NCBI GenBank assembly: GCA_963682025.1
Contig: OY821521.1
Span: 164,208,961-164,272,960, forward strand
Reading direction: 5' to 3'
DNA from: Cordilura impudica
Lineage: Eukaryota; Arthropoda; Insecta; Diptera; Scathophagidae
DNA: 64,000 bases
Positions 11,093 to 22,136 of this stretch are shown here, one piece after another. The number at the start of each line of letters is the position of its first letter. Positions within the stretch are counted from its first letter, which is position 1. The position numbers and the translations under genes were made by a program. The notes below the pieces were generated by a model. The model saw nothing but the letters and a program-made list of their open reading frames with translations. It made no database searches and was not told the origin of the DNA.

Positions 11093-11887
11093 ATGAATCC
11101 TGATTCCCAACTTATGCTATTAATGGAAGAGCGTTTTTCCAGAATGTCAAATGACATATCTAATAAGATTGCATTTAAAATAAAGGAGTCTGAGGAGCGT
11201 ATATTAACTAAAATTGTCAACATTGAGGAAAAAATATATTCTGTTTCCGACAGGGTCCGCAAGCTAGAACAAATTATTCCGCAAATTGTTGACTTTAAAA
11301 ATTAAATTGATACCTTAAAGCGATCTTTGGACAAGCAAGAAAATACTAAAGTCGCTAATGAGATACGAATTCACGGCATTCCATACTATGAAAATGAAAA
11401 CTTACACACTACATTTATGAATATTTGTGAGACCATTAATGCAACTGTTCCAAATATAAGTAAAATAACTCGTCTTCAAAATTCTCGAAACAATAGTAAA
11501 AATGATAACGTTATTGATCCTACTATTGCCATAAAATTGTCATCAGCTCAGGAGAAAAATTATATTTTGAAGCAAGCTGCTGTTTTTCGTCGTAATTCTG
11601 AATACCTTCTGCGCCTTTGTCATGCTGGTTTTGATTCTAATGAACCATTCTATATAAATAAAGCTCTAACCAAAATTAATCACAATCTTCTTAAAGAAGC
11701 AATTAAGTTAAAACGGAAAAAACTACTCTCATCAGTTTACACTCGCCGTCGCCGTATTTATGCCAAACGCTCTAAGTCCGATAGCGCGTTTTGTGTGGAG
11801 AATGTGCATTTTCTGGAAAATATCGAAACATCGAAAAACACACGTGACAACTTTCCAGTTTCTGTAGTAGAAGGGTTTCGCCAATAA
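11093..11887 (+). pseudogene. LINE B ORF1: coiled coil plus FP-like C-terminal domain
   Basis: The ATG at 11093 starts a heptad-rich coiled coil (about residues 1-85). An in-frame TAA at 11303-11305 interrupts it and the same frame continues to 11887. After the coiled coil comes an RRM-like region (EIRIHGIPYYENENLHTTF). A basic C-terminal block follows (INKALTKINHNLLKEAIKLK, then YTRRRRIYAKR), with the pattern of the Baculo_FP-type domain found in ORF1 of several insect LINEs. It would be an RNA-binding trimeric or dimeric chaperone. Only one stop breaks it. Confidence 0.72.
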
Positions 11888-12036
11888 TATTTTAAAATTT
11901 AAAACTGTCGTAATTATTTCCATAACCTATTTTTATTTTTGTATTTTTTTTATATCTTTCCTTTTTATTATGCCTTTTTATTTTAAGTTTTTTGAGTATT
12001 TCTTATTTGATGTTGATATTTGCTTAATACTTTATT

Positions 12037-14789
12037 ATGACTTCTTCTAATATTCGGTCGAGTTCCAAATACAACACTCACTCTATGATTCGTATAATTG
12101 GTAAACAAAAGAAAGGTCTAAAAATTTGTCACTTAAATGCTCAAAGTCTTTTTTGTAAATTTGATGGATTTCGATACATTTTTGAAAATTCTGAAACATG
12201 GTTCAATCCGAATAAGATAAAAAACTTTCAGGTCAAAATAGACGGCTATGATTTACTTAGAGCTGATAGGAATACTGGTAAACGTGCTGGAGGCGTTGCA
12301 ATGTATGTCAAGAAACAATTACGTTCTCGATTTGTTTGCAAATCTATCGATGAAGAATATGATTTTGTATTTATTGAACTTCCTTGTGACGTAAGCAAAT
12401 GTCTCATAGGCCTAATGATTCACTAGATATTTCTCCGCTTGTTAATATGTTAGATGAAAATTGTTTATCTTATAGTGATATTATTCTTTCTGAAGACCTA
12501 AATAGAAATTTGCTCATTGATTCTGATCTAATTTCACTTTTCCAACCGATTGGGCTTACAGCTGTAAACACTACTATCCCCATTCACTTCACTTCAATGA
12601 GTAGTACCCTTATTGACGTGTTCTTTGTCTCAGATATTAGAAAAGTTCTTTTGCATGACCAGTTTTCTTCTCCTAATTTCTCAAAACATGACGTCATTTA
12701 TATGACCTTTAACGTTCCTTATTTTAAACATGAAAAACCACAACATATTACTTTCCGTGATTACAAGAATATTAACTATGATGCTCTTTTAAATGAAATT
12801 AATATAATCAATTGGACTAGTACAGTACAGTAATCCTGATTTAAACCAACAGATATCCTTTTTTTATGAAGCTACCACATACCTATACGACAAATACGTA
12901 CCGGTTAGAAAGAAAACTGTTAAATCTTCTACTAAGCCTTGGTTTAATCAAAATATTTGTGATTTAATAGTTAAAAGAAATTCTGCTTACGATAAGTGGA
13001 AAAGATATAAAACTACACAGTCAAATGAAATTTTTAAATCACTACGTAGATCTGTTACTAGGGAAGTAAAGTTAGCTAAGCAACGCTATTATAGACGTGT
13101 ATTTTCAGAGGCTATGGATACTAAAAATATGTGGAAAGAGATAAAGAAAATTGGTTATAAAGATGAAAGTGAATCGGTAAATCTTTCCACTTTTGAACTA
13201 AATGAATTGAATAGACAATTTACTTCAAATGACTCAACTCCTCTTCGTTCTGACTCTTATGCAAATCTACCAGATTGCAATCTGGATTCTTTATTTAGTT
13301 TTTCCTGCGTTAATCAGGAGGATGTTCTGGAAGCTTTTCTTTCCAAAAAGTCAAAATCTATTGGTCTAGATGGTATGAATCCAATATTTATTAAAGCTAT
13401 TTTACCACAGGTTTTACCCTATATCACTCATATTTTTAACACAATTTTTACAAAATCTATTTTCCCTGATTTGTGGAAATGGGCAAAAGTAATTCCTTTG
13501 CCGAAATCTAATAAAGAGTACAGGCCAATTTCCGTACTTCCTTTTCTTTCGAAAGTTTTCGAAAAAATTATGAGCAAACAAATGAATGAACACATATGCA
13601 ATAATAATCTTTTATCATCTAAGCAATCTGGTTTTCGCAGGAAAAGAGGGTGTATCACTACTTTAATTGATGTATGGGAAGATCTTCGTTATATCGTTGA
13701 CAGTGGTAATATTGCTTTTTTGACTTTAATGGACCACTCTAAAGCTTTTGACTCAGTGGACCATGATATTCTTGTTAAAAAGCTTAAACATCTTTTTGGT
13801 TATTCTGAAACCTCCTCTAAATTGATTAGCTCTTACCTTCGGAATAGAGAGCAAGTAGTTGTCTCTAAAGACAAGTCGTCTACCTCTGCGTCTTTAAGTA
13901 GGGGTGTTCCGCAGGGTTCTATAATTGGCCCTCTTTTGTTTTAAATGATCTACCACGCGTAATTAATTCATGCCAAATGCACATGTACGCTGATGACGTT
14001 CAGTTATACACATCATGTAACGTACGAGATGTGGAAAATTGTGTACAGAACCTGAATACTGAACTGAACCACGTATTTGAATGGGCTAGGTTGAAATCGA
14101 AAAAATCTCAGTGCCTTGTTATTTTTAAAAAGATATATGATACCACTTGTCCTCCGAAAGTTAGTATTAATGGAGTGGATATCGCCTACGTTGCGAATGC
14201 TAAAAACCTTGGAATGATTTTTAATAATACCCTAACGTGGAATGATCAAATTAACAAAGCTTCTGGAAAAGTTTATAGTATTCTCCGTAGTCTTTGGTCT
14301 TCTCAGTACTTCACACCGCAGAAAATTAGATTTGTTCTTGCAAAATCGTTTATCTTACCTACGCTTTTATATGGTTGTGAATTGTTGTCAGGTTGTGATA
14401 GTGCAGATATGGGTAAACTTACACGCGTCTTTAAAAGTGTAGTTAGATATGTTTACGGTTTAAGCAAATATGATAGTATCTCCGCTTTTCTAAATAAAAT
14501 TTATGGCATTTCATTTGAAGACTATCTTAAATTTAGAACTTTACTTATGGTTCATAAAATTATTTTCACTAAAGAACCCGTTTACCTTTTCGAGCGATTA
14601 CTATTTACAAGATCTAACCGTAATAACTGTCTTGTACCAATATTGTACAATAGACTAATATCCGAAAGACACTTTTTTGTAAATGGCATACGTCTTTGGA
14701 ACTCGTTACATACTTTAAATAATCAACTTCACAAAATATCAAATACAACATCATTTAAGAAAGAACTTTTTAAACTTTTTCTCAATTGA
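12037..14789 (+). pseudogene. LINE B ORF2: endonuclease and reverse transcriptase, broken
   Basis: The endonuclease starts with LKICHLNAQSLFCKFDGF but lacks the part between FENS and ETWF (compare LINE D, which keeps GVDVVCVSETWF), an internal deletion. A frameshift follows near 12400-12426, and another break lies near 12833. The reverse transcriptase reads SGFRRKRGCITTLIDVWEDL, LMDHSKAFDSVDHDIL, GVPQGSIIGPLLF. A short deletion then changes frame near 13940, and NDLPRVIN and MYADDVQLY follow, with the catalytic YADD intact. The C-terminal region runs to FKKELFKLFLN at 14789. The original enzyme would copy its own RNA at a nicked chromosomal site; this copy cannot. Confidence 0.85.
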
Positions 14790-15082
14790 TTTTTAATACT
14801 TCATTTTAATTTCTTTAGTTAATTTAATTTTAATTTCTATATAATTTTTACCTGCTGTGCAGGATATTTTTACACTTTATTTTTACATTTTTATTTTATT
14901 TTTTTATATATTTTATATTATATTTTATTTTATATTATTCTTCTAATTTTAATTATAAATTAAACTTACATACATTCTTCTTATTGAAAATTAATTTGTT
15001 ATGACTAATGTTGTTTTATAAGATTTTAAATCTTGTTACATTAGGATTTTCATTAATAAAAATTAAAAGTAAAAAAAAAAAT

Positions 15083-16077
15083 AAAATGGTTTAAAAGCTA
15101 TCTGGAAAATAGAACTAAAAAAACAAAATCCGGAAATGAGATATCAAAAATTAAAAACATCAATGTAGGTGTGCCTCAAGGGGCAGTATTGGGAACATTG
15201 TTGTTTCTAATATATATAAACGATTTGGAAAGAGTCATAAAAAAAGCAAAAGTATGTATGTCTGCGGACGATGCGCTTATATATATATATAACTGGAAAA
15301 AAACCAGAAGATTGTGTTCGAAATTTAAATACTGAAATGAGAGAAGTTGACAGGTATTTAAAAATGAATAGATTAAAACTAAATATAAATACAACTAAAT
15401 ACATGGTGATAAATGGAACGGCAGATGAAAACATTATTATCGATGGTGTACCAATTGAGGAGGTTGAAGAAATTAAATATTTAGGAGTTATTATAGATAA
15501 AAACCTTAAGTTTAATACACATTTTAACTATATTTGCAAAAAGATTGCTAAAAAAATGGCTTTCTTCAGAAGAATTCGAAATAATATATCAACAATTACA
15601 TCTATAAGAATATTTAACACAATAGTTAAACCCCACTTTGAATATTGTTCAACGCTGCTTTTCCTTGGGAGTCAACAAATGAAAGAAAGACTTCAAAAGC
15701 TTCAAAATAAGGGTATGGCATGTAATCTAAGATGTCATAGGTTAACACATATAAGTGACAAGTTACAAAAATTGCAGTGGCTCTCAGTAAATCAAAGACT
15801 GGTGATGAATGTTCTAATATTTATATTTAAGATGAAAAATGGAATGTTGCCAAACTACTTGGGAACGCAACTAGTTTATGTAGCATATGTACAGCCATAC
15901 AATCTGAGGAATATGAACGATTTTAGGTTAAATTTTGGAAGAACAAATTTTTACCAAAACTTATTATTTTATAATGGACTTAAGTTATATAATGAAATTC
16001 CATCAGAATTAAAGAATGAAAAAAACTTTTTTATATATAAACGAAAAATTACAATGTACGTAAAACAAATGTATTAA
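15083..16077 (+). pseudogene. LINE A ORF2, 3' part: rest of reverse transcriptase and C-terminal domain
   Basis: The frame resumes with KWFKSYLENRTKK and GVPQGAVLGTLLFLIYINDL. The catalytic box reads CMSADDALI, so the usual Tyr of YADD is Ser here. A frame change near 15290 leads to the long open stretch 15271-16077, with KYLGVIIDKNL, KPHFEYCSTLLF, LQKLQWLSVNQR and MKNGMLPNYL, the pattern of CR1/L2/Daphne-like C-terminal regions. The stop at about 16075 is followed by a short 3' UTR and the AAAT-repeat tail. Confidence 0.8.
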
Positions 16078-16160
16078 CGTAGAAAATCCATGAATGTAAC
16101 ATTATTTAATTTTATATTAATAGCAGTATGGCTAAATAAATAAATAAATAAATAAAAAAA

Positions 16161-16307
16161 ACTTGCGACCTGCAGTTTGATTACAATGTTCAAATGGCCA
16201 CACAGACGGACGGACAGAATCGCTTAATCGACTCAGAAAATAATTCTAGGTCAAATATTTTTAGTAGTTACAAACATCAGTACATGGTGGTATAGAGAAA
16301 AATTAAT
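16161..16307 (-). mobile_element. HINE-1 copy d, second half
   Basis: This continues the copy broken at 7706: GCGACCTGCAGTTTGATTAC, a short GACGGACGGACAGA block and a degenerate 5' end. From here to 16583 nothing else is recognisable. Confidence 0.7.
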
Positions 16308-16583
16308 TAACCCAAAATAATGTCGTTTACTACTGCTTAGAATAGACTTTTCAGCCTACCCTCGTCTTAGCAGTAAAGAATATAAAGTCTTTAAATCTTT
16401 AAAACAATATCCTTCACAAAAATATTTTTATAAATAACTTATAAATGGACTTGCTACTTTGAAACATCTGCTACTAAATAAAACTATTTCGATACATTTG
16501 CTCTGTTTCTTATCATTTTACCATTTCTTAACCAAACTTTACCACATGACCACAAACAGAAGTTACTTTTAAGTTTATCATAA

Positions 16584-17352
16584 AACAAGTAAGAAAATTA
16601 TAGTCGGTCTAGACCGACTATACGATACCCTATACCATGCGTTTAGAAACCCTATCTCTTAGGCCCAACTAACTGGACATAGAAAATAAGCAAAAACCAA
16701 ATTTGAGTGGGATTTTTATTAATTTTTTTGGCTGCAGATATGAAAAAGTTCATATCGGATGCTATATCTATATAGGGACTAAGTCCACAAATGGACCGAT
16801 CCTGATCATGTTTGATAAAGTCTCTTGCATTTTACAAAAATATATACAAACAAAATTTGAGAAGAATCAGTGCAATATTTTAATAGATTTAAGTGAAGAT
16901 CGGGAAGCAGCTCTATATGGGGTCAAAGGGATCATTTTTAGAATACTCATTAATGAATGTAATGAACGCATACAAACCCAATTTGAGTAAGATCTATATG
17001 ACAATTTGGATCTTATGGCAATTTATGTCGATTTCATATGGGTAATTTGTATGGGGGCTAGGTCTGAACATGGACCGATTCTCACCAATTTCAATAGCGT
17101 TCATCCCATGGCCGATAAAAGCTTATATACCAAATTTCATCAAAACATGTTCATATTTGCGACCTGCAGTTTGATTACAAACTTTACATGGACACACAGA
17201 CGGACGGACGGACGGACATTGTTAAATCAATTCAGAAAGTGATTCTGATTCGATCGGTCTAATTAAAGATGGGTCTAGGTCAAATATTTTTGGTTGTTAC
17301 AAACAGCAGCACAAAGTCATTATACCCAAACCACATAGTGGTATAGGGTATA
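16584..17352 (-). mobile_element. HINE-1 copy e, full length
   Basis: The terminal module is perfect: AACAAGTAAGAAAATTATAG, then the complete palindrome (core TCGGTCTAGACCGA) and GATACCCTATACC. At the other end are CCACATAGTGG and TATAGGGTATA. The subterminal ACCCTATACCA and TGGTATAGGGT are inverse partners. The (GTCY)n block is at about 17200-17218. Confidence 0.8.
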
Positions 17353-18170
17353 ATGACCCAAAATGTTCAAAACTCTTTGTGTCAATAAAGGCAAATCCGA
17401 TAAGTACTGTACAGTAAATATAACAAAACCATAAAAGACCAAAATTTTATAAATTAAGTTAAGAGACAGAGAGAGATAGAGATAGATACGAATTTGTCAT
17501 TTACATAATGAATTGCATTTTAATTGATATTAATTTAGAATAAGTTTCTTCTTTTCAGAAGAAGAAGAAAAGAAAAATACTGACATTTTGTTGATTTAAA
17601 AATGGGTTTACATCTTTTGTTTTTTTGGAAATACATATATCAAATAATTTATCATTGATTTCAACTGGATTCTTTTTTTTTTTTTTGTTTTTCTATATTG
17701 TTACTGTTGTTCTTTGATCTGAACATCAGAGTGTTTGTTATAGCATCTGTGCTAACCATTGTAGATTATATTTTGTATATTGGGCTATGGGCCAGGGATA
17801 TAAGTTTTTTTTTTTATTTTATTTTTATTCTTTGTTATTCTCATTTAATATTTTTATGTGGATTTTTATATATAGTGAATATTGGTTCAGCCCTCTTCAA
17901 AAAAACAACACCATGCTTGTGTAATGGCTGTTATTAAATAATTCTTAACACTCTCTAATTACATCTTCTACGGCCGCATCATGCAAGGCCTTCTTTCAAC
18001 ACGAGAAATAGTTAGTAACTCTGCTTAGGTCAATTAATACTAAAAATGGGATGAACATAAATAATAGTCAAAATAATTTCACGAGTACGTGCTAAGAGAA
18101 ATTTAATAATGGTTGACCTCCTGATGAAAAATATTAACTTATAATTACGTATAATCGTTAAAGCGCTAAA
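17353..18170. other. no gene seen
   Basis: A/T-rich DNA with a GAGA/GATA simple repeat (about 17464-17488) and T tracts. An open stretch of 79 codons at 17698-17937 is Phe/Ile/Leu-rich, has no domain I recognise and is compatible with chance in such DNA. Confidence 0.4.
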
Positions 18171-18305
18171 ACGCAAAACGGCAAAAACTCAAAACCTCAA
18201 GAGCACAAGTCGGCAAAACGCAAAATAGCAAAATCCAAAATCGAAAATAGCAAATTCCAATAATTGAAAACTAAAAAAAAATCGCAAAATAGCAAAATCC
18301 CGTAT
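18170..18305. repeat. A-rich degenerate repeat (GCAAAAT/CGCAAAA units)
   Basis: Loose repeats such as AAACGCAAAACGGCAAAA and CAAAATAGCAAAATCC. Similar sequence lies at 19540-19800 and 44280-44740. Confidence 0.55.
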
Positions 18306-18645
18306 AGCGTGTGTTTCGGATATCTGACTCCACAAAAAAAGTAGTGGCAATAAAAATGAAACAATGTCTCTTTTTTTATTTGTTTGACCAGATTTTATTA
18401 AATTGCTTTTTTACATATTTTTTTATAAAATTAGATAAATATATAGCACGGTGTTCGACGTGTCTGTTCGCTATCTAAAACTTGTCTCCTGTTTTCCTTC
18501 CTTTTTCTAAAAAGAAGTTTATTTTTTATATATTCTCGACGAACAATAAAAAACCGTTAGATCCAATACGCGTGTACAAAAAAAATGCTTCTGGAAAATT
18601 CCTCTTCTGTCGTTGACATTATCCCATTATTATGTTTATTTTTGT
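18305..18645 (-). repeat. Ty3/gypsy LTR remnant (3' LTR)
   Basis: On the minus strand this segment follows the pol stop and starts near the block ATAATGGGATAATGTCAACG. It is A/T-rich with an AATAAA-like region and ends near 18305. Part of the same LTR recurs at 19355-19465, which supports its being a repeated LTR. Exact LTR ends are not certain. Confidence 0.55.
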
Positions 18646-18689
18646 CCTGAAGTACTCGGTAACCGCTAAAACCAGGCTGGAGTCTGTAC

Positions 18690-19008
18690 CTATCGGAATA
18701 GACGTTTGGGAAATCGTTCTCTTCGTCCCGTTCTTGTTGTGGTGCTGACTGGTAGTTTGGATGCAATAATGTTTGGCGATTCGTGTGTTTGCGGGTCATC
18801 GTTGGTCACTTCGACGGTGCTTTCTGGCTCATCGGTATCCACAAATGCTGCTTTCAGCCTATCGATCAAAATGATTTTGTTTTCGTTGCTTATTTTCGTC
18901 GTATGGTTGTTGTAGTGGCTGTGTGACTATGTCATTTCGAACGAAAACATATTGAGGATGTCCGTCTGTGGAAATCACGATGACGGGTGACGGCAGTTGC
19001 CTTTTTTG
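18690..19008 (-). pseudogene. Ty3/gypsy pol C-terminal fragment (end of integrase)
   Basis: The minus strand encodes SPVIVISTDGHPQYVFVRND and TQPLQQPYD. After a frame change comes LIDRLKAAFVDTDEPEST, a Ser/Thr-rich linker and TRTGRRERFPKRLFR with a TAG at 18690-18692. The combination of V-RND, PLQ-PY, IDRLKAAF and a final GRR-RFP-RL is the usual end of gypsy polyproteins in insects. The part linking PYD to the IDRLK block is deleted and out of frame. Everything upstream (gag, protease, RT, most of integrase) is missing. Confidence 0.8.
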
Positions 19009-19017
19009 AGTAAATAG

Positions 19018-19345
19018 CAGAGTTCAGAAAAAAACACACACTGAATAAAAAACTCGTACATATATGTAAACAAACATAACTTAGACCAACATATTTTTAT
19101 TTTCATATCAATTATGTTTGTTTTTAAATTTTCTTCGGTGCCCAACACAACCATGACTGTGTTCGTTTTAATATTTCGTTATTTACGCGAACATTTTTGT
19201 ATCACGTACTTTTTGTTTCAATCACACATAAAGCACACATTTTTGAGTGTTGCTTTATTTGAAGTTCATGTTCTGGTACGTGTACTGAAAAAAAAACAAA
19301 ACATGTACAATAAACAGGTTCGAGTTCAGTTATATTTTAAGTCGT
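19018..19345 (+). mobile_element. Foldback-like element, left-arm fragment
   Basis: It starts with CAGAGTTCAGAAAAAAACAC like the left end of the 3253-5447 element. It follows that arm through ATATTTCGTTATTTACGCG to the first 75-bp unit, then breaks off at a gypsy LTR fragment. The other arm is missing. Confidence 0.75.
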
Positions 19346-19354
19346 GTTTAAAAT

Positions 19355-19465
19355 ATAAGGCGAACTACAAAGCAACCGTTAGACCCAATACGTGTATACA
19401 AAAAAAAAATGATTTTAGAAAATTTCTCTTCTGTCGTTGTCATTATCCCATTATTCGTTTACCAA
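19355..19465 (-). repeat. gypsy LTR fragment
   Basis: About 110 bp matching 18541-18640: ACCGTTAGACCCAATACG, a poly-A run, CTCTTCTGTCGTTG and ATTATCCCATTATT. It is adjacent to the Foldback fragment and may mark a recombination junction. Confidence 0.6.
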
Positions 19466-19539
19466 TAGGTTTACGGTCAGATGTTTACCGGTAGCTTAAC
19501 GGTCAGATGTATTGTTGTTGCATAATACCGTACCCGTAC

Positions 19540-19800
19540 CCAAACGTAGCAAAAAAAAAATTTTGAAATAGCACAATAGTTAAATCTACCAAGTGCCAAA
19601 TTAAAAAATTTCAAAAATAATAAAATGAAAACCAAAAAAAAAGAAAAATAGCAAAATAAGTAAAACAAAAGCTAAATCGAAATACTAAAAAACCTAAAAA
19701 TAGCAAAATCAAAAAATTTAAAAATTCCAAATGGCCAAATAGCAAAATCAGAAAAACGCGAAATCAAAAAAAACGAACAATTGCACAAATCGCAAAATCG
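19540..19800. repeat. A-rich degenerate repeat
   Basis: Short loose units of the AAATAGCAAAATC type, like 18170-18305. Not coding. Confidence 0.5.
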
Positions 19801-19821
19801 ACTTCCCCTTATGTAGATTAA

Positions 19822-20199
19822 CTAGCAGATTCCAGCCCTCGAAATTCGAGTGCAAATTCTAGAGCATTTTACTTTTTCATTAAATAAACAGCCTAAAAGT
19901 ATGCTAATCAATTATAGCCAATTCACAAATCAACACAAAAAATAAAATCATTTTTATTACAAACACATTAACAAATTTAATAAACACACACATAGCATAT
20001 TTTATAATTTTATGTATGTGTTAGTAGCAAACTTAAATGCAATTTACCCAAAATAAAGGAAAAAAATTTAAAATCTGTAATTCACAAACCGGCTAAAAAG
20101 AAATACCTTTCAAATAATATACGTTTGGTCAAAATCTGAATAAAACGGTAGAACAAAACTTCGGTCACAAGAAATCGCCTAGCCTATTAATATTATAGA
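19822..20199 (-). mobile_element. non-autonomous Helitron, copy A
   Basis: Read on the minus strand it begins TCTATAATATTAATAG, which fits the canonical Helitron 5' start (TC, TCTMTAMTA-like). It ends with a hairpin (CACTCGAATTTCGAG), about a dozen bases and CTAG. The flanks are A on the plus-strand left and T on the right, so it sits in an AT dinucleotide without a target duplication. It is 378 bp long with no coding frame. Copies B (28970-29334) and C (41989-42372) share both ends. Confidence 0.8.
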
Positions 20200-21069
20200 T
20201 TACTCAAAATGAAAAAGCTCAAAAAAAAAGACTTCCATCTCAGTGTGCACTGTTGCAATTTTCATGCTTTTATTAAGAGATACATATTAAATGTACAATT
20301 TCTGTCTGTATAGTATTGTTGATACATCTGATGCATCATGTATAGTACGAGCACAAACGGATATCCGTTTGATATTGCTCTGATGTTGTTGACTTCGTAT
20401 ATATGTAGTTGTGAAATTGTAGCTTTAACTCTTGCAATTGATGTTGTTGTTGTGCAGTGTTTTTTCTTTTCTTGTTTTTGTAATTTATATATAACCACTT
20501 TTGATGATGTATTGCTTTCAGGCTACACATGTGTAAATGAATTTTGTATATGATTTTTCTCCAAAAACAAAATAAAAAACTGTTATAGAACGCAAACAAA
20601 TTGTTATACAAAAACTATCATTTATTATAGATTCTTTTTCGAAAAACAGATGTACAAATAACAAAGGAATAAGAGTATGAGAATATCAAAAATTCTATTA
20701 TAATAAATAAGAAATGTATATGGGATTTGCATACTTTGCAGACAAATAATTTTTGTCTTACAAAACCCTACTGATGATATAAATAATAAACCCAGGCTGA
20801 TTTTAAAGATTTAATAAATTTTTTTTTTTTGCCAATTAAAACAATTCAATATTAGTTTAAATGTAGTTTTTTTTCTACTAAAGTTAAATATCAATTTAAA
20901 CACACAAACAAAATTTTTATAGATTTAGTATACCCCCAAGGGTTTTAGAATCAATTTTAAAAAACATTGTTTATTTTAAGGGATATTTAAAATGTATGCA
21001 AAAGGTAGCATAACTTTTTATTGTTCACATTTAAATGATTTTACAAACAAAAAAAATTAAATTTTTGAA
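20200..21069. other. no gene seen
   Basis: A/T-rich DNA. Overlapping frames of 60-90 codons on both strands (20262-20611) show no domain and are probably chance. Confidence 0.4.
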
Positions 21070-21822
21070 TAACACAGTGCAACACGATGTTTTGGGCACG
21101 CAAATCTTTATCACCGATTGAAAGCACTTGGTAAGTACGTAAATATGGATATAACATTTTGGGCTTCCGAGGCAGAAATTTCGCGATATCGCGGCTTGAA
21201 AATTTTTTTTTTCGAGAAAAGTTTGGTTCATAAAAATTAAAGTAACTGACTAACGAGTTCTTTGATTAAAATTCTACATTGACATTTGTTCCATAAAATT
21301 GGGCGGTGAATATTTTTTTTGGAACATTTTAACCTTCCAGCTCCCACGAAAGTGGGCCTTTCAGGGCCTTATTTCCAAAATGTCAAAAATTATAACATAC
21401 CTACGTACATTTTTGATATAATATATTGAAGAAAAATGTAGAGCGAACAATTCCAGTAGGGGTCTTCATAGACATGAGAAAAATTCCATGTGGGATTTCT
21501 CCACCAGACAAAATTTTCAATACAAAAAAAAATAAAAAATTTCGATATGATATAAATAGCAATTACAATCAAACTATGCAATATAAAAAATGCAAAGCTA
21601 CTTAATCTTCCTTTTCTCAGATAGCATTAAAAATATGATTGCGATCCAAAGCGAATACTCTCCAAAATAGAAATCGTTATTCCTAAGTTCTCTTCTACTA
21701 AAATGACTGGTGATCCTTCAACAACACCTCGCTTAAATAAAAGCAAAAAACTTGCAATCATTAAACAAATAAACAATTTGACCTTGATCTAAAATCAATA
21801 TTCTAAGCAATCCTTGATTTGG

Positions 21823-21925
<103 letters not shown>

Positions 21926-22136
21926 TATTTATTTATTTCGAATTCCCATACAACAAGACATAAAATCTTATAATTAAAGTACAGGATTAGTACTAGGTAC
22001 ATAGTAGTAAGGAAATTTAACATTGTGTATAATAACAATTAAAAATAATAAAAAATATAATAACAAAATAAAATAATTATAAAAAAGTTTAATGTAAAAA
22101 TTAGTTATTTAAAAGCGATTTAAAATAGAAAACCAA

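Larger units (their letters stand above)
10751..15082 (+). mobile_element. LINE B: non-LTR retrotransposon nested in LINE A
   Basis: This element of about 4.3 kb has a 5' UTR of about 340 bp, ORF1 (11093-11887) and ORF2 (12037-14789). It ends after an A/T-rich 3' UTR in an A-rich tail at about 15070-15082. Its insertion separates the LINE A codons for GIKSIEF from those for KWFKSYLENR, so it is younger than LINE A. LINE D is a diverged relative. Similarity in ORF2 suggests the I/jockey supergroup. Confidence 0.85.
7707..16160 (+). mobile_element. LINE A: near full-length non-LTR retrotransposon, interrupted by LINE B
   Basis: The element lies in HINE-1 copy d with ACTT on both sides (7703-7706 and 16161-16164), consistent with a short target duplication. 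It has a short 5' UTR, ORF1 with a PHD-like finger and zinc knuckles, ORF2 with endonuclease and reverse transcriptase, and a 3' tail of AAAT repeats (about 16136-16155). LINE B inserted within the reverse transcriptase. Without it, LINE A is about 4.1 kb, a normal full length. The domain set fits the jockey/CR1 group; I cannot fix the clade by eye. Confidence 0.85.

Noticed and set aside
11093..11887. Integrated baculovirus FP gene
   Set aside because: The FP-like block sits in ORF1 of a complete LINE, directly before ORF2; a viral insertion is not needed.
17698..17937. Small membrane protein gene
   Set aside because: Hydrophobic composition follows from T-rich DNA; no signal, promoter or homologue recognised.
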